Translations under genes and position numbers: made by a program
Notes under the pieces: generated by a model
Database searches by the model: none
The model's input: the letters and a program-made list of their open reading frames with translations, nothing else
Told to the model about the DNA's origin: nothing
Assembly: GCA_033439795.1 (NCBI GenBank)
Contig: JAUTDP010000009.1
Location: 1,798,001-1,862,000 of the forward strand
Length of the DNA stretch: 64,000 nucleotides
Direction of reading: 5' to 3'
From: Sordaria brevicollis
Lineage: Eukaryota > Ascomycota > Sordariomycetes > Sordariales > Sordariaceae
In this document: positions 53,301-64,000 of the stretch, piece by piece
Position numbering within the stretch: the first letter of the stretch is position 1
Layout: each line of letters starts with the position of its first letter

Positions 53301-55740
53301 GTAATATTTTTTATTAGTATAAAAACCTATTAAATAATAAGTTTACTTTAATTAATATTTAAGAGCGTAAATTTATAGACCCGGAAAATATTATAATTTA
53401 TTTAATATATATAGCGTTTTATTTATTAGGGAACGAGGCCCTACCTTTATATATTTACGAAAGTCCCTACCTTCTATTAGATATTATATAATAAATTATT
53501 AAGCCTCCTATAGATAAAGAATTTAAAGAAGCTTTTTTATATTATAGTTCGAATACCCCCGGCCCGGATATTATTATTTTAAACGTCCTTAAAGCCGTTT
53601 AAAACGTTATTTTCCTATATTTATAGGCTATTACGTTAATAACCTTAAAATTCGGAAAATTCTTAATTGCCTTTAAGAGAATATAAATAATTATATTTTT
53701 TAAATTAAGTAGGGACCCGTATTAATATAAAAGTTGGAAGCTTATTACGCTTTTATTTACGATTAGTAAAAATATCGAAAGGCTTTTAATTAAAAGGATA
53801 ACGGTTATTATACTTAATATTAGCTTTATATAAAGGAATTCGGTTAGCGCTTTATTTATTTACTTTATAACGGATTTAATTATAATTTTAATTTATAACG
53901 TAGAAGGTATAAATAAATTCGGCCTTTACGGTATTATTTTTACTTTCGATATTAATTCTACTTTTTTTTTTACGAAGGTAAATAAATTAAAGGAGGTTTT
54001 TACTAATTAAGGGTAACCCCCTTTATTAATCGGTTTTATAACCGATTTTTATATAAATAGAAACTTTTCCTTTCGATAGGTTAAAAATAAATTTCGGATT
54101 AATAATAACTTCCTATAAAGCTTTTTATAATCCCCGATCCTTTTCCTCTTCTTTATAGCGTTATTACCAAAAAGATATTAAAGCCCCGTTTTTTTTTATA
54201 TTAATAATATAATTTATTTAATAGTTAGGAAAAACGTTATATAAGTATTATATATTATATCCTTTAAAATTGCGGACTTATATATAAGAATTACAAAGTT
54301 CGGCTTTAAAGTTAATTATTATAAAATAGAGGCTTTATATTTCCTATTACGCGGAAAGAATGTGAAGAAGGTTTAGCGCAATTTAGTACGAATATCGATT
54401 AATATTTTAATAGAATAGGTTAAACCTTAAAAGGAAATATAATAATTCGGTATTTATTTAAACGGTAAATTTTTAATAATTATTTAAATTTAAAAGTATA
54501 TTCCTAAAGTGATTATAATTATTAATTTAATAGTTAAGATTAATTAAATTTCCCGCAACCTCCTTTTTAAAACGGTAAAATAATTATTTATTATTTACTT
54601 TATCCCTACTTTAATATATAAGGTAATAACCCTATTTTTTAATTTTTATAAATTAAATATTAAAAAAAACGTTTTAATCTTTACGAATATTATATCGGCC
54701 CTATATAAAATTGAAACGGCTATTTTTAAGGCCTTTTATAAAATTATATTTATTTAGCGTATTATACTTAAATTTATCCCCTTCTAATTCGTTAGAATAG
54801 CCCCGCCGGAAATTATAAGGAGAGAGGTAATTCGAATTACCTTCCGCCTTTATTCCCTCCCGGGATTTTACCCCTTTATATAAAGGTTAAGGAGGCTTCT
54901 TCTATATAATTGGTTTAAATTATACGTTTTAGTAGAATTATAATAATTAGTATAAGGATTTATCCTTTTTTAAAATAATTATTATATTTTATAGCTATTA
55001 GCCCTCCGGAATTAATTCGTATTAAGGAAAGAGACGCCCCTAGATTATAAAGGTACGTAAACGTTCCCTTTAAAGGTTAATCCGGAACTATATTAGGCTA
55101 TAAATAAATTAATATTTATAGTAAATTAATTATAATATAAGTATAACCCTTATTTCGTTTTATTTAAAAATTATTTAATTAAGTAAATAAGAAAACGGAT
55201 AGGTTATTAGGACTTTTATTCCTATTATAATTATTTCTATTATTTACCCGAAATATTCTACTATTATATTTGCAACGCCCTTCGGGAAAAAGGATATTTC
55301 TTCGTTTATTTATTTATTATATACTATAATCCGAATACGATATAGGATATATTAATTACTTTTAGTATAAATTTTATTACCTTTTTCGTACGTAAAAAAT
55401 CCTTAAAAGATTAGGGATATATATATATTTAGGTATTTAGGGGAGGAGGTTACTAAGGAATAAAAATAATACGAATAGAAACGCCCGACCCGGACGATAA
55501 ACCGCTACCGTTCGAAATAATATCGGTTATACCCGGGATAAGGGGCCTAGAATAAGGAGTTTCGGAATAGAAACGTAGAAATTATAGGGTTTTCTAGCGT
55601 ACGGTCGTAGTAGGGTCCGACCTACGGACTAATAAGGCTTTTTCCCGATTTTATATACTTATGCTTAGCCGTCGTCGCGGGTATAATTTATTATTTAGTA
55701 GTGATAGAACGTAGTCGAAAAATACAATTTATTTATTCAT
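50369..55740 (+). mobile_element. Dead LINE-type (Tad-like) non-LTR retrotransposon
   Basis: No LTRs. Plus-strand remnants follow the LINE order. An ORF1-like region occupies about 50480-52250. An APE-type endonuclease has IIGDFNVYYTI near 52715 (GDFNxHHxxW in active copies) and later IDFAFSVDNS and SDYYK (originally SDH) near 52870-52940. RT has a box now YINNIIYLIV near 54200 (YxDD before RIP). The 3' end carries an ATTT-type repeat (TTTATTTATTCATTTATTTATG, 55727-55748), plausible as the tail. It abuts the right end of the pogo element. RIP stops occur throughout. Clade Tad1 is inferred from host and layout. Exact ends and target duplication are not determined. Confidence 0.72.
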
Positions 55741-56711
55741 TTATTTATGCTCACGACGATATAAGCATACAACGTACATCTCTACTACCTCTACATGAAT
55801 GTAGAAGGATTTGCAAGTGTGGAACAAAGTAGCTGTAAGAGTGTAGCTGTTGATGTGTCGGCGTTTTCTCATTCTTTTGGCGCACGTGGTAGAGACGCAA
55901 AATGAGAGTGTCCAGGGGGTAGATCGACAGACGATGTGCGTGGTATCAACGGTCATAGAAATCTGGAGGCTCTAGGTTCCTATGTAGACATGTTACGTCG
56001 TACTCAATCGAGCTGTCTACTACCAACCGTCTTAAGGGATCATTTGGGATGGATGCCCTTCTCTTTCAACACTTTGGTAACGGGCACTCGTTCTAATTTG
56101 TGTGGTGCCATACAACCTGTAAGGTACCAAACCCGTCAGTTCCAAAATGAAGTCAACTCCCACATACGGTTGCTGCAAGCTGCTAGGCAGAGACGCATGC
56201 ACGAAAGGACATATAAGAAGAGGGCGGGCCTCTGCAGAACTGGGTATAATACTCCGAAACCCGGGACGGATGCCGTTGATGTGTCCAAACCAGCAACGAC
56301 CACCAGTGCGTGGACAGCTACGAGTTACAGGCACGGGTAAAAATTCAGAGATACGCATATAATGTGTGTCCAACGACCAAAACGGGTGTAGTAGTAACAC
56401 AAGATTTGTATGAAGGGTAGAAAAAAAATGTTTGTAAGATATATGCAGAGAATTTCCCAAATAAACACGCCTGGCCATGCAAATTGTGGTATGTGTAACC
56501 TGTAGACCCCCCCCCCCCCCCCCCCCCCCCCTTCATCTGTCTCTCTACTTCCAAAAACATATCAAGATGTCTGTTTACATCTTGCCGCGCCAACCAACGT
56601 TCCACAGTAAATGTTACCTAATCCAACAAAGTCCCGTCATATATGCAAACAAAGTTACTTTTTCATGCACAACAAGCGTCCCTCTGCAACTCTGCCTCTT
56701 CCACTCCATGC
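55741..56711. other. Intergenic, normal composition, right flank of the transposon block
   Basis: Composition returns abruptly to normal and CA/TG reappear. Open frames on both strands (for example 55936-56340 and 56032-56478) show no recognisable protein and overlap each other. The right end should hold the 3' UTR of the downstream minus-strand gene. It includes a 25-nt C run. Confidence 0.5.
56507..56531. repeat. Poly-C tract (25 nt)
   Basis: Uninterrupted run of 25 C on the plus strand, 180 bp beyond the stop codon of the minus-strand gene, so in or near its 3' UTR. Its true length is uncertain in any assembly. Confidence 0.95.
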
Positions 56712-58599
56712 TCAGAACTGGTTAGAAGAAAATTGTCCAGACGACTGCTGGAACTGCTGAGACTGGTACGGCCCATTGAGATACGGACCAGCAGTAGGGG
56801 GATACTGTTGCCCCGGCACGCGAGGCAGCGGAGCTTGTATGCGCTTCCCGTCCAAGAATTGGGCACTCCTGCCATCATAGTACAGATTCCGCGTCTCCAT
56901 CTGTCTTCTTGCTTCGAAAGCGGCTCGTTCCTCTTCATCCAGAGCAAACGCCTTTTTGAGCCACCCGAACGCGCTTCGCTTCTTTTTTAACGATTTCCCG
57001 TTCGTTTCTTGGCTCGCTGTCGTCCCTGTCGTCATGTTGCTCCTCACGCTCATGCCCATAGCAGAAGGGAGGTTTCGTGGCGGCACCTGGTGCAGCTGAC
57101 CGCCGAGTGGTTGTTGTGGTGACTGGTATGGCGACTGATACGGGGAAGACTGTTGTTGGCCCTGCGCGCTGTACTGGGTTCCTGATGTGTGCGGCCTTTG
57201 TTGCAAAGGAGAGTGCGGGCTTGCCTGAACAGGGCGCCAAAACTGCATCCCGCTTTCAGAGTGAGGCGAGGAGACAAAACCGGGGTGCATGAGTGGTGGC
57301 GGTGGTGGAAAGTCGGCGACTGTATCGAATGATGCGATTGAGTTGACTGGCGGTCGCTCCATGTCCGATCCATAAGCGGAATCGGATGCCTGGTACGTTC
57401 TGGACGATGGGAAGAGCGAGTCTCGGTATTCTGGCGAGTCGGGTCGAGGTATATGGATCGAGTCTGGTGGTGTCGTCCTTTGTGAGGCTCTTTTTCTGAA
57501 CGAGGTTCGCTGCTCCGGATGGACCACTACCTCTGGCAGTGAGTCTGGCGTTAATCTGTGACTTTGGTTTGATGTAGGCCTGGTATCTCTGGTATCGACA
57601 TGAGCCAGTCTTGGCTTTGACTGTTGCGATCTGAGCTCCTTTGAGGGTTGGGGTCTAAGCTTTGGTGACTCCGATATCATCCTGTTGCTCTGCTTTGATG
57701 CTGGTCTCGAATCTCTTGTGTCGACCGGGGCCAACTTGGGCTTCGAGGGTTGTGGTTTGAGCTGGGGTTTTGGTGGGTTATAGACTGTTGCCTGCAATGT
57801 CGGTTCTTGACTATACACCTTTGCCTCCAATGTCGGTTCTTGACTGTACACCTTTGCCTCTAGTGTTGGTTCCTGGATATACGCCTTTGCCTCCAATTTT
57901 ACCTCCTTTTTATATACCTTTGGCTCCAACGTCGTTTCCTTGCTGTATACTTTTGGCTCCAGTGTCCATTCCTTCGGCTCTTCGATGGTGGGCACCGGTG
58001 ATTCCGGTTTCCGGCTGACCGGTTCACCCTTCGGCTTAGGATGGTCGAGAACCCGAGGAGAGGGAAGAGGCGTTGTCTGTGGTGTGTAGGTCTTGGGCTG
58101 GAGGAGGTAAACTGGCTCTTCTTCTTTCTCTTGTTTCTCTTCTTCCTCTTCTTCTTCAATGTCCTCCTTTCGTTCGGTAGTGACCTCAGGTTGGGATGGC
58201 GCAAGCGGAGGAGGGGCGGGCTTTGAGAGTCGTCGGGGGTTTCGGGCAGGCGGGGGCGGAGACTGTATTGGCAGATCAAACTCCGCTGAAGACCTATTCC
58301 CACTATCCTCCTCCACAGTGAGTTTCTCCTCTGAGATCTCCTGTGGTGGGGTTGTCGACGGATTATCCATTGATGTTGAATGTGTAGATGTACGGGTAAT
58401 TTTTAGATCGAAGTATGAGGTTGGCGATGCCTGCTTGCCCTCCACGATCGAACTGAGCCGCAACGATAAGCGAGGGGGTGTGTTTGGAGTTTTGGCGATG
58501 GGAGACGTCGGGGGTGTCGTTACCGAGGATGCGTCGGAAGCATGGGGGCTATGACGGGGTGATGTGAAAGGCTCGATGTTGAACTGAAAAAAAGAAAGT

Positions 58600-58659
<60 letters not shown>

Positions 58660-59722
58660 AGGAATGCGAAACGGCATGTAGTGACCGTGCTGTCATGCTT
58701 AGGTAGGGGATACTCACTCGTGTCTTTCGGCTCACCTCACCCGCCCTCCGCTCCATCTCGGAAATGATGCCAATCAGCTGGACAATTACCCCATTTAGTT
58801 TGTTGCCCTTTTCTTCGAGGTCCATAAACGCTTGGAACCACCCATCGGTATTTCCCTTCATTGCATCAAATATGTCGATTACGTCCGGGCGCTCTTTCCT
58901 CCAGCGACCGTGCTGTTGTTCAGCCAGATAAATGGTAAAGTCCCTCGTGGACTCCAGTCCTTCGGCAATGTCATTCATGATCTGCTGCAGGGCCACCTGT
59001 GTCCGGGCCACGATATGCTCGATTTTCTCATTTCCTTCAATGATTCTCAGCCGAAAGTTGCGATCCTCCAACATGCGCTCGAAAACTTCGATATTATCCA
59101 TGGGTAGCCTCAAATGGATGATACGCTCGCTCAGGTCTTTGGTAGCAAGGCCGATATCTTCCAGGATCGTTTCTAGGAATTCGTCCACCTCATCAATATG
59201 TCCTTGCAGAATGGTCACGACGGACATCTGGCTGTTGGCCATCCCGTTGAGCAACAGATACACTCCAAAAGAAATCTGGGACATTAGCCGACGCAGCTCG
59301 TGCGTTTGTTGGCCCGGACGGTAACGCCATTGGGCCGCTGGCGCCTCGGCCGACTTGTCTTGCTCCAACAACTGCTCCCGACGGGTTTTGGCGTCGCCGG
59401 TACGCAGTTTTGGTTTTGGGGTCGCACCACCCTGGGTGGCCTCGAAAAGGGATTCTGCAAAGGCTTCTTGCATGGACGGAATGGGATGACGGGGCGCTGG
59501 TGGTGGTCGTGCCGGTTGCGGCTGTGGCTGCGGCTGTTGCTGGTGTTGCTGTCGTCGTTCGTCCCGTTGGTGGTCCAACTGTTTTCTGTCCCTGTACGAC
59601 TTGTTGTGTTCTGTGTCGTCCGACTCGGTGGCTGTCCCTTCTTCGTCCTCGGTCCCTTCACTATACGGGACCAAGACGATGGGCAACTGGCCATCCGGGC
59701 TGAGGGGCGATGATCGGGCCAT
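56712..59722 (-). CDS. Conserved-looking fungal protein of unknown function, two exons
   Basis: I do not recognise the family. Exon 1 is 59722-58718, the intron 58717-58584 (134 nt, GTGAGT...CAG) and exon 2 58583-56712, together 958 residues in one frame joining KTR to FNIEPF. I start at the ATG giving MARSSPLSPDG. Residues about 1-115 are disordered with Gln/Pro runs. About 125-335 is an ordered, helical, Leu-rich part (MSQISFGVYLLLNGMANS, then EFLETILEDIGLATKDLSERI), probably coiled-coil and the likely functional domain. The C-terminal two thirds are Pro/Ser/Gln-rich with an 11-residue repeat, then a basic patch SLKKKRSAFGWLKKAFALDEEER that could be an amphipathic helix. No signal peptide or membrane segment seen. 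Cytoskeletal, polarity or membrane scaffolding is guesswork. Confidence 0.75.
57768..57965 (-). repeat. Six tandem 11-codon repeats in the unknown protein
   Basis: Coding repeat of the form TLEAKVYSQEP, six copies in phase (TLEPKVYSKET, TLEPKVYKKEV, KLEAKAYIQEP, TLEAKVYSQEP twice, TLQATVYNPPK). The two central copies are identical at the protein level, which suggests recent expansion. Confidence 0.85.
58604..58656. repeat. Poly-A tract (53 nt) inside an intron
   Basis: 53 A on the plus strand, read as poly-U in the minus-strand pre-mRNA. It lies within the 134-nt intron, 18 nt from the 3' splice site, so it acts as an exaggerated polypyrimidine tract. Length in an assembly is unreliable. Confidence 0.93.
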
Positions 59723-62235
59723 GATAGGCACTGGTGGTGTGGATTATACCACTTGACGAGAGATAGGCAATCAAAAATAGCACCGATGAGGAGCCCGAAC
59801 TGCTAGCTTCCCATGGGCCTCGCGGGCGACGGGGATTTCGTTTGGATTCTCTCCTTACGGCGGCGATCGACAGACGACGGCAGATTGTGGGATGAACGCG
59901 TGGAGGTGTGGACGACGGCGTGGTTGCGGTCGAGGTTCCGTCCAAACGAGGGAAACGCCGGTTTTGGTACCTCTTGTAGCGGATCGACCACTCAGCAATT
60001 GAAGCCACCAGTGCACCGGGCCGGCGCTGGCAATCACCCACGGCACTGCAGTTAGATGCACTCAAGTGCTGCAGGTACCCGCAATCACAGCAAGCTCAGG
60101 ACCCTCCTGCCAGTGGGACAGGTGCAGCTGTCAGACGTGCGGACAGGGCGGGTCGGTGTCAGTAGTGGATGGAAGTGGAAACCGGGGAATCCTAAAGTTT
60201 GGATTGAAACGCCTTCCCGTGAATCGCGACACGTTGAACCGGACGAAACCGTGTGTCTGGGCGCGAATGTTGAACCGTGATGCTGTACTGCGTGTTCTGT
60301 AGTGTAAGGTGCACTAAAAGCTATGCCCTGGCGATGGGCTCTGTGCTATCCTGGATGTTGCTGGTGATAGACGGCGGGAGCTGGATTATCCACGACTATC
60401 AGGACTATCAGGGTGGAAATCGAAGGGGGTCAGATCGGCAGAGTTGTAAATCACGGTCCTTCCGGGTAGCGTCGTCGGTCTCAAGTGTACGGCGTGTTTG
60501 GTGCGGTTTGTGGGTGGGACACACGGCGGTCAAAGTCCAAGTAAGTGAGTTGGGGACAGCTCTGGAATGCGGAACGGAGGCGACGAAAGGCGGGAAGAGA
60601 GCAGCGCTTCACAGGCACTGCAGGTCGCGTAGTTGTTGGTGAGGTGAGTGGAAAAGGAGAACAAAGAAAGACAAGAGATGGAGGTCGAGTTCGCAAGCGA
60701 AGCGAGAAAAAACACACCGAGAAAAACACTAGACTACTACTACCTCTGAGCTGGCGACTCCATGGCGCCTGGGACTGAATGGACTCGTTGTCTCCTCTTC
60801 CTCGCCTAGACACCGGCAAACATTGGGAAGCCGAAAAGCTGGGGAAAAATAAAATGAAGCTCAGGTGAGCCGGCGTCGAATGAGAACGGAGGGCAAGTCT
60901 TGCAAGCCAGTGAGGAGCCATTGGGAGCCAGTGGTAGGGGAGGGAACCCAGGTCTATCGAAATGGAGCATCTGGCCGGGCCCCATCGAAAGCACTCCGGT
61001 TCCTGGCGGCGGTCCCCTGGCGATACCTGGATACCTGGGCCGTCCCTGGGAGCTGGGCGCCGACGTTGGTCGAGATTGGTCCAGGGTGCACATGCAATTG
61101 GATGCAGTCAAACTGTGCCCCTGGACTGCATTGCATTTGAACGGGACAAAAAGATATTGAACATTTCCAACATGTGAGTGAGTGAGTGAGGGAGCACTCC
61201 CGTCTCACCTTTCCGTTGTCTTCCGTACCTCTTATTAAACCAACAGATGAATATATCAGGTATTCCAAGGTCAGTCAGTTCAGTTGGATGGCCGTGAGAG
61301 AACCAACTGTCACAAGTGTACCGTGCTTCAATCTTCAGCGGAGACGGGATCAGATCGAAACCCCCAAGCCCAAGCCTCTGTCATTCCCGGTCCTTCGTTT
61401 TCTTTTCCGCTTTGGGGATCTGCATTTCCCGGCGCCTAACAGCAAAATCGCAAGGAGCCAACCTCGCAGAAATATGCTTTCTGCAGCTCGGCTCAATTGC
61501 TGTGATGCTTCCCCAATCTATAGTAGTAGTAACATCCGAACGCAGTGGCACGAAATCTACCACAAAGAGATTGGTATGTACGCATCGCCTCGCCACGCGC
61601 AAACCCAATGAATGGAACCACAGATCCAATCTTTTTACATATCGTAGCTTTTCCTTTCCCAAAAGGTACATTATTGCCGCGCTGTACTAGTAACTGAACT
61701 GTAAATAGAAAAGAGGGACATTGTGGAATGTCACCTAACCTAACCTCCGGCCCAGGCTCCCCTGGTTGATAGGGGACCCCTCCCCTCGTTCTCGTTCGAC
61801 GAACGGAACTTGAATCCTTGAATTGAATGAGAAACCCTTCCCCAATAGTCCCAAGAGCCCCAAGAAAGAGGCTCAGAGGCAGAAGAGGTACGTAGCATAA
61901 CCACGACGGGACGGAAGTCCGGCCGGCCGGGGCGGAAGGGGCATGACATACATCATATTAGACTAGAGCCCAACGGTTCAACGCCACGTTGGTTCTTTCA
62001 AAGCAAAAGAGCTTCATCATTGTGATATCTTAGATACGAATCTGCATAATTTGACCCCTCAACTATTCATCCAAAAGACGCTTTTCATTCATATTTCGCT
62101 GCTCTAAGCTTTTGAAAACCATCTATGTCGTCTACCATGTTTTCCAAGCTTCCGGTACGAAACGGACACCTGCAACATATTCACCTGGAATATGGGAACC
62201 ACACACGCACACACACACACACACACATACACCAC
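59723..62235. other. 2.5-kb region without a convincing gene
   Basis: Lies upstream of the unknown protein gene and beyond the 3' end of GUP1. Open frames of up to ~146 codons overlap on both strands (for example 60481-60921 minus and 61186-61611 plus) with no domain, splice pattern or codon evidence I trust. It probably holds a long 5' leader and promoter for the 56712-59722 gene and the GUP1 3' UTR. A short GTGA repeat is at about 61174-61190. Confidence 0.5.
62200..62230. repeat. CA/GT microsatellite
   Basis: ACACACGCACACAC... dinucleotide run of about 30 bp directly after the GUP1 stop codon, in its 3' UTR. Confidence 0.9.
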
Positions 62236-64000
62236 TTAGCACTTCAAATCAATGCCCTTCCTCAACTCCGACTGCCTGATCTCAAACATGACCTGGATGC
62301 CAACGAACAGGGCGATGCACGACCCGGTGAGGAAAGAGATACCTAGGAACTCTGTGTTAGTGCAACTCATTCGATCGAAGCATGCAGTGAGGAAGCAGTG
62401 AAGCAACATACCAGACAACCCTCTAAACAAACCCTCCCAGAGCGCCTTCATGGCATCCACACCACCGCCAAAGCCCACCACGTTCGCGCTAATCATCATC
62501 AGCACGTTTCCGACCGCGCCCACGCAGCACAGCATCCTGTACGCCGTCGGCCTTCCTTCCCACTTCTTACGCGGGAACAAGTAGCCCGCCGCGATCTCCG
62601 GCAAGAAGAACGCAACGATCAGCCAGCTCCACACAAGCAGCTGGAAATCCACGTCGTGCCAGATGGCAACAAACATGAACACGGCCAGGTACGTAACAAC
62701 CGAGTAGACCGAGCTGGCGAGCGTGCGGAAGTTGGACCCGCCCAGCGGGATGTAGATATAGCGGAGCGTCCACCGGTAGAAGGAGCGGTGCCAGGAGCGC
62801 CAGAACGATAAGGTGCTGTAGTTGTCGCTCACGCACCGCAGCATGTTCTCGGGCGGGTCGATGCCGTCGACCAGCGACCAGAAGCGGAAGAGACGCCAGG
62901 GAACGAGCAGCTTCAGCCAGATGATGTGCAGCTTGAAAAAGGACAAAAGGGCGATCTGCGCGGGCGTGTATGAGGACCAGTCCGGGCGAGCGTTGGAGAT
63001 GGCGTTGGCGTAATTGAAGTGCAGCACGAACTCCATTGCTAGAAGAACGAGCAGACACCGGATGCCGTACTTGACGGTGCGCGAGAGCTCGATGCTGGCT
63101 GACTTGTACCGGCACTGCGAGATGTAATCGTTGAAGGTCAGGATCGGACCGGCTAGGTAGAGCGGTGCGTAGATGGCGTAGGCAAAGTAGTTGCGGAAGG
63201 AGTAGTTGCTCTTGGGCGCCGGGGTGTCAACTCGATCGCGCTCGGAAAGGTTGGCGGGGTCTAGTTGTTTCTTCTTTGGTGCGTTAGTTAGAGCTCAAGG
63301 TGAAGATTGGAAAAGATGCGTACCTCAATGGGACTGCCGCCCTGTCTGTCCGTCATCCAGGCATAATCGAGGTTGAAGCTGATCAGTCGCAGAATGGTGA
63401 TGTTGAAGAGAATGTGCCACCGGTTCAGCAGTCCTTGCTGGTTATCCATCCACGAAGCAAGATCAGCTAGGCTGTCTGGAGCAAACGGAATCCAGTCCAC
63501 GAATGTCTTGAACCTGTAACCGTCATAGACCTTCATGGTCACCAAAATGTAGAGGTTGAAGAGCCATGTCGCCCATGGAACAACCTTTCTCGGTAGCTTA
63601 GTCGCAATTTGGTAGTTCAGCCACAGGAGGCCTAGGATTTTGAGCCCGCTGGTTCCATGGAGGGCTGTGAGGAGAATGGCACCAAAGAAGGCATCATATG
63701 ATATGCGCTGCTCGAGGCGTGCCTCCGCAGCTCTGGGAGATGTTTCCGAGGCACCAGGTTCCAGCCTCATAGGTTTGAAAAGGTTCCAAACTCGGCGCAA
63801 GAGCGGTTGAACGACAAGCAAGCCGAAGATATGCGGGATCTTACCCCTAATCGTTCGTAGCTGGCTGTCTGACACATCCACCTTGCGACCCAACATCCAT
63901 CCTTCCGAAAGGTAGCGCTGGAACTTTGGATATCTTGGGTCGGATTCCCGGGATACCTCAAAGGGGACCCAGAACATGTATGGAACCGCGACCAAGAATA
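62236..64000 (-). CDS. GUP1: Gup1-type membrane-bound O-acyltransferase (MBOAT), 5' part outside the window
   Basis: ER multi-pass O-acyltransferase; in yeast Gup1 remodels GPI-anchor lipids and was first named for glycerol uptake. Visible exons: 64000-63324 (continues beyond the window), 63273-62412 and 62342-62236. The introns 63323-63274 (50 nt) and 62411-62343 (69 nt) are GT-AG and keep frame. The hallmark SWHRSFYRWTLRYIYIPLGG lies in the middle exon, and the MBOAT catalytic His is in AIWHD, followed by hydrophobic segments. At least six membrane helices are visible. The C-terminus ends RQSELRKGIDLKC. The N-terminal cytosolic part and start codon are missing. Confidence 0.93.

Noticed and set aside
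15000..55740. Centromere or mitochondrial DNA insertion as the cause of the AT-rich block
   Set aside because: Essentially the whole stretch is accounted for by transposon remnants with LTRs, target duplications and polyprotein motifs, and CpG is kept while CpA is lost, which is RIP. A centromeric location cannot be excluded but nothing shows it.
61734..61748. Telomere-like CCTAACCTAACCT
   Set aside because: Two units only, not the TTAGGG repeat of most filamentous fungi, and inside normal DNA.
59723..62235. Possible hidden spliced gene in the 2.5-kb gap
   Set aside because: I tried the larger frames on both strands but found no conserved motif or splice chain; not reported as a gene.
1..64000. 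tRNA or rRNA genes, CRISPR arrays
   Set aside because: No cloverleaf with a GTTCGA-type T loop or rRNA segment was recognised by eye, and direct repeats present are LTRs or microsatellites. A tRNAscan run would settle the tRNA point.

Overview
The window comes from a filamentous ascomycete, most likely a Sordariomycete (Sordariales-like). Genes carry short GT-AG introns (50-135 nt) with CTAAC-type branch points. The conserved proteins are fungal orthologues (Msd1, AP180/Yap1801-type, Tfb3, NudC, Bud27/URI, Gup1). A large block shows the footprint of repeat-induced point mutation (RIP): CpA/TpG almost absent, TpA in excess, CpG kept.

Layout. 1-14,911 is an ordinary gene-rich segment. It holds mitochondrial aspartyl-tRNA synthetase (-, 1182-3503), a clathrin assembly protein of the AP180 family (+, 5450-7642), TFIIH/CAK subunit Tfb3/MAT1 (-, 8860-9965), nuclear movement protein NudC (+, 10718-11484) and a URI/Bud27-type prefoldin-like protein (-, 12516-14407). 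Tfb3 and URI each need one extra base in a G/C homopolymer to read through. I see this as one-base assembly deletions more probably than as two dead housekeeping genes.

14,912-55,740 is a ~41 kb AT-rich, gene-free block made of dead transposons nested like Russian dolls. A pogo-type DNA transposon with ~93-bp inverted ends (14912-50364) was split by Ty3/gypsy element A (16522-48885). A was split inside its integrase by element B (22439-47532). B was split twice: in RNase H by element C (26240-34965), and between RNase H and integrase by element D (35687-44231, opposite strand). The two LTRs of each pair are identical in length (266, 286, 328 and 306 bp). B, C and D have exact 5-bp target duplications (TTTAT, TATAC, ATTAT), and the split gypsy reading frames rejoin when the insertions are removed. 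A dead Tad-like LINE (about 50369-55740) fills the right side.

55,741-64,000 returns to normal composition. It holds a two-exon gene for a large unrecognised fungal protein (-, 56712-59722), a 2.5-kb stretch without a convincing gene, and the 3' part of GUP1 (-, 62236 to beyond the window).

The most interesting signal is in the RIP pattern. In three of the four LTR pairs the outer part of each LTR is spared and the inner part mutated. In the middle zone of LTR B the left copy lost mainly G and the right copy mainly C, so the mutated strand runs 5'->3' outward on both sides. The genes here are independent housekeeping functions; I see no cluster working as one pathway.
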